Made by a program: the position numbers and the translations under genes
Shown: positions 1-8,739 of the stretch, piece by piece
Position numbering within the stretch: position 1 is the first letter of the stretch
Layout of the letters: each line of letters begins with the position of its first letter
The notes under the pieces: generated by a model
Database searches by the model: none
Told to the model about the DNA's origin: nothing
The model's input: the letters and a program-made list of their open reading frames with translations, nothing else
Assembly: GCA_038320555.1 (NCBI GenBank)
Contig: JBBQEJ010000005.1
Coordinates: 1-64,000, forward strand
Length of the DNA: 64,000 bases
Direction of reading: 5' to 3'
From: JALZOC01 sp038320555
GTDB lineage: Bacteria; Acidobacteriota; Vicinamibacteria; Vicinamibacterales; 2-12-FULL-66-21

Positions 1-57
1 AACCGTCCAGAAGGCGGCGCGATTTTCACCGTGGAGCTGCCGGGGGGACCTTCGTGA
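1..57 (+). CDS. Sensor histidine kinase, C-terminal end (partial)
   Basis: Reading frame 1 from the window edge gives NRPEGGAIFTVELPGGPS and then TGA. The pattern GG-A-x-F-x-V-E-L-P is the usual end of a histidine kinase ATPase domain (G2 box and last strand). Only 18 residues are present, so its sensor type is not visible. It sits next to Pit/DUF47 and 10 kb from a PhoB-type regulator, so a PhoR-like kinase is possible but unproven. Confidence 0.6.
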   Translation, partial: NRPEGGAIFTVELPGGPS

Positions 58-62
58 AGGGG

Positions 63-118
63 CGAGTTCGTGAATTGGTGAATCAGGCGCCGCACCAACT
101 TCACCAATTCACCAATTC
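63..118. repeat. Inverted word repeat between converging genes
   Basis: The 61-base gap between the kinase stop and the pit stop holds GAATTGGTGAA (about 72-82) facing TTCACCAATTCACCAATTC (about 100-118). RNA from either strand could fold into a stem, so it may act as a bidirectional terminator. There is no clear T-tract. The same word family occurs near 59411 and 62811. Confidence 0.55.
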
Positions 119-1132
119 CTACGGCGCCACGGTCGACGCGACGAGCCAGTACGTCATCGCCGCGATCGCGGCCGACGCGGGAATCGTCAGAATCCAGGCC
201 CACACAATCCGCCCGGCAACTCCCCACCGCACCGCGGACAGGCGCTTGATCGACCCGACACCGATGATCGCCCCGGTGATCGTGTGGGTGGTGCTGACGG
301 GAATGCCGAAGTGCGTGGCCGTGAAGAGCGAAATCGCTCCCGCCGTCTCCGCCGCGAACCCGCCGACCGGCTGGAGCTTGGTGATCTTCGAGCCCATCGT
401 GTGGATGATGCGCCAGCCCCCTGACAGGGTGCCGAGCGCGATCGCCGCGTGCGCGGCCATGATCACCCAGAACGGGATCGGCAGCTTGCCGTCGATCAGC
501 TGGAGATATCCCCCCGCGACGAGGACGCCTGCGATGATGCCCATCGTCTTCTGCGCATCGTTGCCTCCGTGGCCGAGGCTGTAGGCCGCGGCGGAGACCA
601 GCTGCAGGCGCCGAAACAGTCGATCCACGCGCCCGGGAGAAAAGCGGTGGAATATCCACATCGTGATCAGCATGATGAGGAAACCAAGCCCCAGGCCCAT
701 GAGCGGTGCGAGCACGATGAAGACGAGTGTCTTCGTCCACCCCGAGGCGATGATTGCGCTGAATCCTGCCTTCGCCACCGCCGCCCCCGCGTAACCGCCG
801 ATGAGCGCATGCGACGAGCTCGTCGGAAGCCCGAAGTACCACGTAATCAGGTCCCACGTAATCGCGCCGATCAGCCCCGCGAAGATGACGGCAAAGGTCA
901 CGATGCGGATATCCACCAGGCCCGACCCGACGGTTTTCGCGACCGCCGTGCCGAAGGTGAATGCCGCGATGAAGTTGAAGACCGCGGCCCAGACGACCGC
1001 CTGGCCTGGTGACAGGACACGGGTCGAGACGACCGTCGCGATCGAGTTCGCGGCGTCGTGGAAGCCGTTGATGTAATCGAAGATCAGCGCGACGACAATC
1101 AGGCCGACAACCGCGAGAAAGTTGGAATCCAT
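119..1132 (-). CDS. pit: PiT-family inorganic phosphate transporter
   Basis: This is a low-affinity, cation-coupled phosphate (or metal-phosphate) transporter of the inner membrane. The 337-residue protein has the duplicated PiT signature: DYINGFHDAANSIATVVSTR near residues 19-38 and SLGHGGNDAQKTMGII near 187-202. Most of the rest is hydrophobic helices, and TTHTITGAIIG lies near the C-terminus. The length fits the short PiT class without a large central loop. The start codon is ATG. It lies 6 bases downstream of a DUF47 gene on the same strand, the usual two-gene arrangement in which the DUF47 protein is thought to control the transporter. Confidence 0.93.
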   Translation of the reverse strand: MDSNFLAVVGLIVVALIFDYINGFHDAANSIATVVSTRVLSPGQAVVWAAVFNFIAAFTFGTAVAKTVGSGLVDIRIVTFAVIFAGLIGAITWDLITWYFGLPTSSSHALIGGYAGAAVAKAGFSAIIASGWTKTLVFIVLAPLMGLGLGFLIMLITMWIFHRFSPGRVDRLFRRLQLVSAAAYSLGHGGNDAQKTMGIIAGVLVAGGYLQLIDGKLPIPFWVIMAAHAAIALGTLSGGWRIIHTMGSKITKLQPVGGFAAETAGAISLFTATHFGIPVSTTHTITGAIIGVGSIKRLSAVRWGVAGRIVWAWILTIPASAAIAAMTYWLVASTVAP

Positions 1133-1138
1133 CCGCGA

Positions 1139-1756
1139 CTAGGCGTGCTTCACGACGACGCCTTCGAGAACGTTGGCAACGTCCTCGCAGCGGTCGGTGG
1201 CGTCTTCGAGGAAGTCGAGAATCTCCTTCCACTTGATGATGACGATGGGATCGCGCTCCTCCTCGAACAGGCGCCGCAACGCCGCCTGGTGCGCGCGGTC
1301 GGCTTCGTTCTCGAGCCGGTTGATTTCGACCGCGGGCTCGGCGACTCCTTTTCGTCGCTCGAGCGCCTTGATGGCTTTCACGACCTGTTCAGCCGACGCC
1401 ATGATGATGCGCGCAAGCTCACGTGCATCGTCGCGCACCTCGGCGATGTGATACAGCCGAACGATGGTCGCCGAGGCGTCGATCGCGTCCATGACGTCGT
1501 CGAGCGAGCGCGCCAGCGCGTGAATGTCCTCGCGATCGAGCGGGGTGACGAAGGTACGGTGCAGGCGCTGGATAATCTCGTGCGTCAGGAAATCGCATTT
1601 GTGTTCGACTTCCTTGATTTCGTCCGCCTTGTCCCAGATGGGCTGTTCGGGCGCCAGCATCTCTTCCAGGATCGAGGCGCCGCGGCGGATTTCTTCCGCG
1701 AGCGCCACGAAATCGTCGTAAAAGCGTTCTTCCTTCGGCAGAAATTTGAACGTCAC
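1139..1756 (-). CDS. DUF47 / PhoU-like regulator of Pit
   Basis: This is a cytoplasmic, all-helical protein of the DUF47 (TIGR00153) family, a distant PhoU relative usually encoded beside pit and thought to modulate phosphate uptake. The N-terminus reads MTFKFLPKEERFYDDF, which matches the family, and the body is charged helices (for example EVEHKCDFLTHEIIQRLHRT). I chose the GTG at 1756, behind a G-rich stretch, giving 205 residues. An upstream in-frame TTG at 1771 would add five residues with no family match. The gene is co-directional with pit with a 6-base gap. Confidence 0.87.
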   Translation of the reverse strand: MTFKFLPKEERFYDDFVALAEEIRRGASILEEMLAPEQPIWDKADEIKEVEHKCDFLTHEIIQRLHRTFVTPLDREDIHALARSLDDVMDAIDASATIVRLYHIAEVRDDARELARIIMASAEQVVKAIKALERRKGVAEPAVEINRLENEADRAHQAALRRLFEEERDPIVIIKWKEILDFLEDATDRCEDVANVLEGVVVKHA

Positions 1757-1965
1757 TTGCCCCCCGCGCAAATCTTAGCAGATTCGGCTCAGATTTAACC
1801 GAACCGTCGTAATGACGTCACACGACGTTACGTGTGGGCACAGGCCAACCCAAACTCGTCCACTCACGAATTTAACTTCAGCGATTTGCTCTCGTCTCGT
1901 CGCCGTTACAGCCGGCCCCTAAGCTTGGGTCGGAAATGGTGAGAGTCAGAGGAGGAGACGGAGCA

Positions 1966-4900
1966 ATGATGATCAGAGAACGTGTGCTGAAGGCTGTGGC
2001 GATGGTGGCCCTGTTGTGGCTGGCTTCGGCCCTCCCTGCGAGTGCGCAGGCAGACGGCCGATTTGCCGGAACCGTCGTGGACGCAAGCGGGGCATTCGTG
2101 CCCAACGCGACGATTACGGTCAAGAACGAGAAAACTGGCGAGGAGCGCGCGATCACGAGCAGCGCCCAGGGCGTTTACGTCGTGACCAACCTGAAGCCGT
2201 CGGCTTACACGATCCGCGCGAAGTCCGGAGACTTTGCGCCACTCGAGTACACCGGCTTGCAACTCCTTGCGGGACAGGAATTCCGTCTCGATCTCGAACT
2301 GAAGCCGGCGGGGGTCTCCGAGTCGGTCACGGTCCAAGGGACCACGAACTCGATGGATCTCAGCTCCGCGCGCATCGGCGTGAACGTGAGCGAGCGCGAG
2401 GTGTTGAATCTGCCGGTCAACGGCCGTCAGATGTCGCAGCTGATGCTGCAGGCTCCCGGGTCGGTCAATTCCGGTACGGGGACCTGGCAGGACGTGCGGT
2501 TCAGCGGCCGCGCGATCGAGCAGAACGCGATCCGCTACGATGGCGTCGAAGGCTCCTCGATCATCGATGCGGCGCCGGGCAACCTCAACGGCGAGATTCC
2601 GACGCCGTTCAAGCTTCAAGCGAGCCTCGAGAACGTCCAGGAGTTCCGGGTCGAGTCCAGCAATTACCCTGCCGAGTACGGCACCGGCACCGGCGGACAG
2701 GTGAACGTCATCACCAAGTCCGGCAGCAACAACCTGCACGGGTCACTGTTCGAGTACCTGCGCAACCAGAAGTTCGACGCACCGAACTACTTCGACACGC
2801 TCGCAAATCTGCCAAAGTCGAAGCTCGAGCAGAATCAGTTCGGCGGATCCATCGGCGGGCCGTTCCTGAAGAACCGGGCGTTCTTCTTCGGCAGTTACGA
2901 AGGATACCGGCTCGACGCCGGCGTGAACTTCGTCGAAGCCGTGCCGAGCGACGCCGCGTGGGCGCGCGCGGTTCCGGCCATCGCGGCGCTGCGTGACGGT
3001 TTCAAGACGGCAAGCGCAATTATTCTGCCTGGCGCGTCAGCCAACCCTGACTTCGACATCGCGCAGCTCCAGGGTCTCCAGGAAGTGCGGGAGAACGCGT
3101 TGAGCGCGCGGCTCGACTTCAAGTTGAATGACCGGTGGTCAATGTATGGGCGCGCGTTCCATGATCAGGGCACCAACAATCAGCCCGAAGGCGTCAGCGG
3201 GCGCACCGTGAAGATTACGGACAACCCGTCCAACGCAATCCTCAACTTGCAGGGCCTGCTGTCGAGCAACATCACCAACGAGCTGAAAATCGGCTACAAC
3301 GCGGCGCCCACACGAATCAACGGCCTCGCACCGGTGATCAACGGGATCGACTTCAGCAACATTGTCTTGAACCTGAGCGGTTCGGTGGCCAACACCGGCA
3401 TCGCCGGCCAGGGGAACGCATCCGGTATCGTGGTGCCAGGCGGACTCGTCCGCGCGAACAGCGCGACGAATGGCCGGGGGCAGCCCTACGACCCGTACAC
3501 GGTATCCGTGATCGACTCGGTGAGCTTCATGCGCGGCAGTCACTACATCAAGACCGGTGGTGAGGTTCGCGCCATCCGCATGGAGACCGATCGTCTGGGC
3601 GGCATCACCTACTCCTTCGCGAACCTTGGCGCATTCCTGAACAACACGGCGTCGACGGTGCAATACCTCGGCGATGTCAGTGCACCCAGCCCGTTCAACA
3701 ACGGCGCGACGGGGCCCCGGCACGTCAAGCAGGATTACTACATCGCGTACGGTCAGGACGAATGGCACCTCAGCCAGCAGGCGACATTGAACCTCGGGCT
3801 GCGGTACGAGTACTACACGCCGCTCACCGAAGTGCATGACCTGCAGGTCAAGTTCAACATCGACACCGGCGTCATCGAACCGAACACGACCACGCCGTAT
3901 GCGACGAAGAAGAACAGCGTCCTGCCCCGCCTGGCATTCACCTATGCGCCCGGCAAGACGGTGTTCAGAAGCGGGTTCGGCATCTTCGTCGGTCCCGGCC
4001 AGACGGAAGACCAGATTCAGCCGGTCGAGAGCGATCGCATCAGCTCCACGCTGAGCAACGGGTCGTTCCCGGTCGATCCGAACGCGCTCGTCGCGAATTT
4101 CATCAGCCACCCGAACAACCGCTCGTACCAGCCGCGCGCCTATGCCAACGAGTACTCGATTCCGGAGCGAATCTATCAGTACACGGCGTCAGTGCAGCGC
4201 GAGCTGCCGGGCAACATGTCCGCCACGGCCACGTATGTCGGTAGCCAGGGACGCAACCTGTTCCTGCGCAGCGTGGCGAACAACATCGTGCAAGTCGTGA
4301 CACATCCGAATCCGGCGAACGCGGCCCTCGTCGTTCGCGAGTTCTCCATCCCCGTGCGCGACGCCGCGGGCAACATCACCAGCGTGCAGAACCCGTTCGC
4401 GGAGGTCGACTACAAGACGAGCGGCGGCCGCGACAACTACAACGCGCTGCTAGTGTCCCTGAACAAGCGATCGTCGAAGGGGCTGGCCACCAACGTTCAA
4501 TACACGCTGGGCCGCAGCCGGGGCAACACGGCCGGGTCGAATGAGGCGCAAACCGCCGCGAACAACGCGCGCGCGCTGAGCGACTTCAACTACGACATCG
4601 GATACAACAGCTTCGATGTCCGGCACACATTCAATCTGAGCCTGCTCTACGAAATTTCGTACAAGGGAAAGGGCGCCGCGGTGCTCGGCGGCTGGCAGGT
4701 TGGCGGCATCGTCAACGCGCGCAGCGGCCTGCCGGTTCCCGTGCAGATCGTGCGGCCCGACGTCGTCTATCGCGACGGATCGGGCAACATCTTCTCGAAC
4801 CCCGCGGTGGACCGGATAGCCATCATCAACACCCCTGGCGGCGGCGCGACGCGCAACGTGCGGCGTCCCGACCTGGTGCCGGGAGTCAACCCGTTCATCA

Positions 4901-5295
4901 CGAACGGCGGGCTGCTCTTCCTGAACCCCGCGGCATTCGCCACACCCCAGCCGGGCACCTTCGGCAGTCTCGAGCGCAACTCCATTCACGGACCGAGCTT
5001 CAGGCAGGTCGACCTCATGCTCGCGAAGCACTTCACGCTGGCGGGCGCGCGCAATCTCGAGTTCCGCGCGGAGATCTTCAACCTGCTCGACACCGTGAAC
5101 TTCTCGAATCCGGTCGGGACGCTGCCGCAGGCGATTCCGACGAACTTGCTGACCGAAGCCAACCGGGTGCAGCCCGGACAGCCCTACACGCCGGCCGCGG
5201 CCGGCACCTTCGGCACGTTGACCGGAACGGTGGGCCGCACGGTCGGTCTGGGCACGCCACGGCAGGCACAGTTCGCGCTGAGATTGAACTTCTAG
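1966..5295 (+). CDS. Oar-type TonB-dependent receptor with carboxypeptidase-regulatory-like domain
   Basis: This is a large outer-membrane receptor of 1,109 residues. Residues 1-27 are a signal peptide ending in ALPASA. A transthyretin-like CarboxypepD_reg domain follows (about 32-110, beginning GRFAGTVVDASGA). Then comes a plug domain with the typical EFRVESSNYPAEYGTGTGG motif (about 225-243), followed by a long beta-barrel with alternating aromatic strands that ends in FALRLNF. I chose ATG 1966 because a GGAGGAG motif lies 9-16 bases upstream; the frame is open from 1936. Substrate is unknown. Its place between DUF47/pit and the porin-pst genes hints at phosphate or organophosphate scavenging, which is inference; such paralogues are numerous in Acidobacteriota. 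Confidence 0.9.
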   Translation: MMIRERVLKAVAMVALLWLASALPASAQADGRFAGTVVDASGAFVPNATITVKNEKTGEERAITSSAQGVYVVTNLKPSAYTIRAKSGDFAPLEYTGLQLLAGQEFRLDLELKPAGVSESVTVQGTTNSMDLSSARIGVNVSEREVLNLPVNGRQMSQLMLQAPGSVNSGTGTWQDVRFSGRAIEQNAIRYDGVEGSSIIDAAPGNLNGEIPTPFKLQASLENVQEFRVESSNYPAEYGTGTGGQVNVITKSGSNNLHGSLFEYLRNQKFDAPNYFDTLANLPKSKLEQNQFGGSIGGPFLKNRAFFFGSYEGYRLDAGVNFVEAVPSDAAWARAVPAIAALRDGFKTASAIILPGASANPDFDIAQLQGLQEVRENALSARLDFKLNDRWSMYGRAFHDQGTNNQPEGVSGRTVKITDNPSNAILNLQGLLSSNITNELKIGYNAAPTRINGLAPVINGIDFSNIVLNLSGSVANTGIAGQGNASGIVVPGGLVRANSATNGRGQPYDPYTVSVIDSVSFMRGSHYIKTGGEVRAIRMETDRLGGITYSFANLGAFLNNTASTVQYLGDVSAPSPFNNGATGPRHVKQDYYIAYGQDEWHLSQQATLNLGLRYEYYTPLTEVHDLQVKFNIDTGVIEPNTTTPYATKKNSVLPRLAFTYAPGKTVFRSGFGIFVGPGQTEDQIQPVESDRISSTLSNGSFPVDPNALVANFISHPNNRSYQPRAYANEYSIPERIYQYTASVQRELPGNMSATATYVGSQGRNLFLRSVANNIVQVVTHPNPANAALVVREFSIPVRDAAGNITSVQNPFAEVDYKTSGGRDNYNALLVSLNKRSSKGLATNVQYTLGRSRGNTAGSNEAQTAANNARALSDFNYDIGYNSFDVRHTFNLSLLYEISYKGKGAAVLGGWQVGGIVNARSGLPVPVQIVRPDVVYRDGSGNIFSNPAVDRIAIINTPGGGATRNVRRPDLVPGVNPFITNGGLLFLNPAAFATPQPGTFGSLERNSIHGPSFRQVDLMLAKHFTLAGARNLEFRAEIFNLLDTVNFSNPVGTLPQAIPTNLLTEANRVQPGQPYTPAAAGTFGTLTGTVGRTVGLGTPRQAQFALRLNF

Positions 5296-5310
5296 TCGGC
5301 GTTGCGGAGA

Positions 5311-5384
5311 ATCACCACAGAGAGAACGGAGAGAACAGAGAAACCCTAGGTTTTTCTCTGCTGGCTCCGTTCCTCTGTGGTGAA
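5311..5384. repeat. CCACAGAG-type inverted repeat downstream of the receptor gene
   Basis: The arms ATCACCACAGAG (5311 on) and CTCTGTGGTGAA (ending near 5384) face each other. Further matching AACGGAG/CTCCGTT segments lie inside, and the centre AAACCCTAGGTTT is itself palindromic and runs into a T-run. The whole could fold as one long hairpin and terminate the receptor transcript. Two more copies of this family lie at 24293 and 46722. Confidence 0.75.
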
Positions 5385-5409
5385 TCGTTTTTCACCCACC
5401 GTCACTCTC

Positions 5410-5442
5410 TTTACATCCCTGAAACATTCATGTAACTGGGGC
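5410..5442 (+). promoter_or_regulatory. Possible Pho box upstream of the porin-pst operon
   Basis: Three loosely similar heptamers sit at an 11-base period: TTTACAT at 5410, GAAACAT at 5421 and GTAACTG at 5432. An 11-base direct repeat is the architecture of PhoB operators. The site lies about 120 bases before the porin start that leads into pstS. The match is by eye and the second half is weak. Confidence 0.35.
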
Positions 5443-5561
5443 GCAATCTCCGGCTTTTAAGCTGTCTCGCGAGTCATGGATATTCGGCGAATCGACAGTT
5501 AACACCCATGAAACATCGGCGTGACCCGTTCGAAACCCGCCAGGCCTATTCTCGAGGAAGC

Positions 5562-6677
5562 ATGAATTTGATCCTTCGACTCTCAGCATGGAGACGGGGA
5601 GCGCTCGCCCTCGCCGTACTGGCGCTCGCGGTCCCGTGTGCGGCACAGGTGACGCCGGCCGCGGGATACACTCCGCCCGACGACACGCCCGCCATCAAGA
5701 TCGGCGCGGTCATATTCACCGACTATACGGTCCAGCAGAAGCCGAAAATCAAGGACGCGGACAACAACGACGTCACGTTGAACTCGTTCACCGTCGGGCG
5801 TGCGTACCTCAACATCACCGGCAACATCTCGCACAACATCGCCTTCCGGATCACTCCCGACATCACCCGTGAAGCTGGCACTGGCAGTTCGCTGAATGGC
5901 AGCTACACCTTCCGTCTCAAATACGCCTACGCGCAGTTCAATCTCGACGATTACGTGAACCGGGGCCGCACCGGCTCCTGGGTTCGTCTGGGAATGCAGC
6001 AGACGCCGTGGGTCGACTTCATGGAATCGGTCTACCGCTATCGCTTCCAGGGCACCATCTTCGAGGAGCGCGAAGGCTTCCTCTCGTCGTCGGACGTCGG
6101 CGCGTCGTTTCATTACAGCCTGCCGGGCAACTACGGCGAGATCCACACAGGCTTCTACAACGGCGAAACGTACTCGAAGCCGGAAGTCAACGACCAGAAA
6201 GGCTTCATGATTCGCGGCACCGTTCGTCCCTTGCGCCTGCATCCGGTGTTGCGCGGGCTGAGGCTCACGGGCTTCTACGACAAGGACGCCTACCTGAAGA
6301 ACGCCGATCGGACCCGCGGCATCGTCGGGCTGACGTTCGAACATAAATATCTCAACGCGTCGTTCGCCTATCTTGCGGCGACCGATCAGACGTCGGCAAC
6401 GAAAACTGCCGTGGACTCACACGGTTTCTCAGTCTGGGCGATCCCGCGAGCGCCAAACGGATGGGAGGGACTGCTTCGGTACGACCAGCTGAAACCCAAC
6501 ACCACCGTCAGCGGCACACGGAAGCGTGTGATCGGCGGGGTCGCGTACTGGTTTCCGCATCAGGGCACGGTGAATACCGCGCTCCTGTTCGACATCGACG
6601 AGGCGACGTTTGATAACTTCGTCGTCCCGCAGCCCACGCAACGGCGGTTTGCGGTCCACGCGCTGGTAACCTTCTAA
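5562..6677 (+). CDS. Outer-membrane porin, phosphate-selective OprO/OprP-like
   Basis: This is a predicted beta-barrel porin of 371 residues. The signal peptide runs to about residue 28 (ALAVPCAAQ). Repeated amphipathic strands follow, rich in Tyr/Phe and Gly, such as LKYAYAQFNLDDYV and EIHTGFYNGETY, and the chain ends in an aromatic residue (ALVTF) as outer-membrane proteins do. The architecture resembles the phosphate-selective porin O/P family. I chose ATG 5562 because GAGGAAG precedes it directly; an upstream in-frame ATG at 5508 would put 18 charged residues before the signal peptide. It lies just upstream of pstS on the same strand, so it probably supplies phosphate to the Pst system. 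Assignment to OprO/P is by context and general pattern. Confidence 0.75.
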   Translation: MNLILRLSAWRRGALALAVLALAVPCAAQVTPAAGYTPPDDTPAIKIGAVIFTDYTVQQKPKIKDADNNDVTLNSFTVGRAYLNITGNISHNIAFRITPDITREAGTGSSLNGSYTFRLKYAYAQFNLDDYVNRGRTGSWVRLGMQQTPWVDFMESVYRYRFQGTIFEEREGFLSSSDVGASFHYSLPGNYGEIHTGFYNGETYSKPEVNDQKGFMIRGTVRPLRLHPVLRGLRLTGFYDKDAYLKNADRTRGIVGLTFEHKYLNASFAYLAATDQTSATKTAVDSHGFSVWAIPRAPNGWEGLLRYDQLKPNTTVSGTRKRVIGGVAYWFPHQGTVNTALLFDIDEATFDNFVVPQPTQRRFAVHALVTF

Positions 6678-6735
6678 GCCACGGATGAACACGGACGAAC
6701 ACTGATACACGAATATGCACAGAGGAATGAATTCT

Positions 6736-7770
6736 ATGAAGCTCGCATTCAGACACGTGACGATTGCGGTGGCGGTGGCGGTAGCCGCCGCCGGCGCGAC
6801 GGTGGCGGCGCAGAAGGTGCAGATTACCGGCGCGGGCGCAACGTTTCCATATCCCATTTACTCGAAATGGTTCTCTGAGTACAACAAGCTGCACCCGAAC
6901 GTCGAGATTAACTATCAGTCGATCGGCTCTGGTGGCGGCGTGAAGCAGCTCACCAGCCGGACAGTATTCTTCGGCGCCAGCGACTACCCGCTGACCCCTG
7001 AGCAACTGCTCGCGGCGCCGGGCAAGATTCTCCACTTCCCGACAGTTCTCGGGGCGGTGGTGCCGATCTACAACGTCCCGGGCGTCTCGGCCGAGCTCAA
7101 ATTCACCGGCCCTCTCCTGGCGGACATCTTCCTGGGTAACATCACGAAGTGGAACGACAGCCGGATTGCGAAGCTGAACGAGGGTGTGACGCTGCCAAAC
7201 AGCGACATTACCATCGTGCATCGGTCGGACGGGTCCGGGACGACGTATATCTTCGTGGATTTCCTGTCGAAAGTCTCGCCGGAATGGAAGAAGCGCGTCG
7301 GCGTCGCGGGTTCGGTGAACTGGCCGGTCGGTGTAGGCGCCAAGGGCAATGAGGCCGTGGCCGGCATGGTCAAGCAGACGCCTGGTTCACTCGGGTACAC
7401 CGAGCCGGCGTACGCCACTGAAAACAAAATCGCGTTCGGAACAGTGCAGAACGCAGCGGGCAAATTCATCAAGGCGTCTGCTGCTTCGGTCACGGCCGCT
7501 GCCGCCGGCGCGGTGAAACACATGCCTGCAGATTTCCGCGTGTCGATCACGAATCCGCCCGGCGACGACTCCTATCCCGTCGCCTCGTTTACGTGGCTGC
7601 TCATGTACCAGAGTCCGCAGGACAAGGCGCTCGCAAAAACCATGGTGGATTTCACGAAGTGGGCCTTGAGTGACGGCCAGAAGTACGCCGCCGACCTTGG
7701 CTACGCGCCGCTGCCCCAAGCCGTTGTCGACCTCGAGCTGAAGTCCCTGGCCACGATTAAAACGCAGTAA
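6736..7770 (+). CDS. pstS: Periplasmic phosphate-binding protein PstS
   Basis: This is the substrate-binding subunit of the high-affinity phosphate ABC importer. The 344-residue precursor has a signal peptide (about 1-25, ending VAAQ). The PstS opening ITGAGATFPYPIYSKWF follows, then the ligand segment QSIGSGGGVKQLTSRTVFFG and the second-domain motif VHRSDGSGTTYIFVDFL. I chose ATG 6736 because AGAGGA lies 10 bases upstream; the in-frame ATGs at 6715 and 6727 are less well placed. It follows the porin by 58 bases, and pstC begins 15 bases downstream, so the three transport genes form one operon. Confidence 0.95.
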   Translation: MKLAFRHVTIAVAVAVAAAGATVAAQKVQITGAGATFPYPIYSKWFSEYNKLHPNVEINYQSIGSGGGVKQLTSRTVFFGASDYPLTPEQLLAAPGKILHFPTVLGAVVPIYNVPGVSAELKFTGPLLADIFLGNITKWNDSRIAKLNEGVTLPNSDITIVHRSDGSGTTYIFVDFLSKVSPEWKKRVGVAGSVNWPVGVGAKGNEAVAGMVKQTPGSLGYTEPAYATENKIAFGTVQNAAGKFIKASAASVTAAAAGAVKHMPADFRVSITNPPGDDSYPVASFTWLLMYQSPQDKALAKTMVDFTKWALSDGQKYAADLGYAPLPQAVVDLELKSLATIKTQ

Positions 7771-7785
7771 GAGCCAAACCTGTCA

Positions 7786-8739
7786 ATGCGCCGCCCCATC
7801 GTCGCCCGTCCCGACGAAATATTCTTTCGCGCCGGGACTGGTGCGTTCGCGCTGCTGCTGATTGTGATCGTCGGCGGCATCGCGTTCGAGCTCGGGCGGC
7901 AGTCTTCCCTGTCGATTCACAAATTCGGCTGGCAGTTCTGGCAGACCGACATCTGGGATCCGGTCGCAGCGGAGTTCGGCGCGCGTCCATTCATCTGGGG
8001 CACGCTGTACTCCTCGATCCTCGCGCTGATCATTTCCACCCCCATCGCACTCGGGATTGCCATCTTCACCTCTGAGCTCGCGCCGCAGTGGCTGCGCCGG
8101 CCGCTCGTGTTCCTGACGGAGCTCCTCGCCGCCATTCCCTCGATTGTCTACGGCCTCTGGGGCGTCTTCGTGCTCGTACCGCTCGTCCGGCAGTTCGAAC
8201 TGAACACGCCGGACTGGCTGAAGAGTGTGCCACTGTTCACCGGGCCCCCGCTGGGCGTCGGCATGCTCTCGGCGGCCATCATCCTGTCGATCATGGTGAT
8301 CCCCTTCACGTCGTCCGTGGCGCGGGAGGTGTTGAAAGTGGTTCCGCAGGCTCAGCGTGAAGGCGCGTACGCGCTCGGCGCCACGCGGTGGGAAGCGATT
8401 CGGATGGCGCTGTTCTACGCGCGCACGGGCGTCATCGGCGCCATCATGCTCGGGTTCGGCCGCGCGCTGGGCGAGACCATGGCGGTAACGATGGTGATCG
8501 GCAATAACGCGCAGATCACGACGTCGCTCTATGCGCCGCAGTACACGATGGCGGCGGTCATCGCGAACGAGTTCGCCGAGGCGGCCGACGACATCCATCT
8601 GAGCGCGCTCGTCGAGATCGGCCTGGTCCTCTTCGTGATGACGCTCATCATCAACTCGCTGTCGCGGATGCTGATCTGGTCGATGGCCCGGCAGCGGCGC
8701 CCCAGGCCCCTGCATCTCGCGATGAGAAAGGCCGCCTGA
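7786..8739 (+). CDS. pstC: Phosphate ABC transporter permease PstC
   Basis: This inner-membrane permease of 317 residues has about six hydrophobic helices. The cytoplasmic coupling (EAA) loop is EGAYALGATRWEAI, followed by GRALGETMAV, which is typical of PstC. It pairs with PstA to form the channel. The stop codon overlaps the pstA start by one base (TGATG), indicating translational coupling. The pstB ATPase gene is not next in line as usual; it lies 9 kb downstream at 18683. Confidence 0.95.
   Translation: MRRPIVARPDEIFFRAGTGAFALLLIVIVGGIAFELGRQSSLSIHKFGWQFWQTDIWDPVAAEFGARPFIWGTLYSSILALIISTPIALGIAIFTSELAPQWLRRPLVFLTELLAAIPSIVYGLWGVFVLVPLVRQFELNTPDWLKSVPLFTGPPLGVGMLSAAIILSIMVIPFTSSVAREVLKVVPQAQREGAYALGATRWEAIRMALFYARTGVIGAIMLGFGRALGETMAVTMVIGNNAQITTSLYAPQYTMAAVIANEFAEAADDIHLSALVEIGLVLFVMTLIINSLSRMLIWSMARQRRPRPLHLAMRKAA

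Noticed and set aside
1801..1870. Operator palindrome around GTAATGACGTCACACGACGT upstream of the DUF47 gene
   Set aside because: Only about 7 of 10 positions pair by eye, and no regulator with a matching site type is known to me here.
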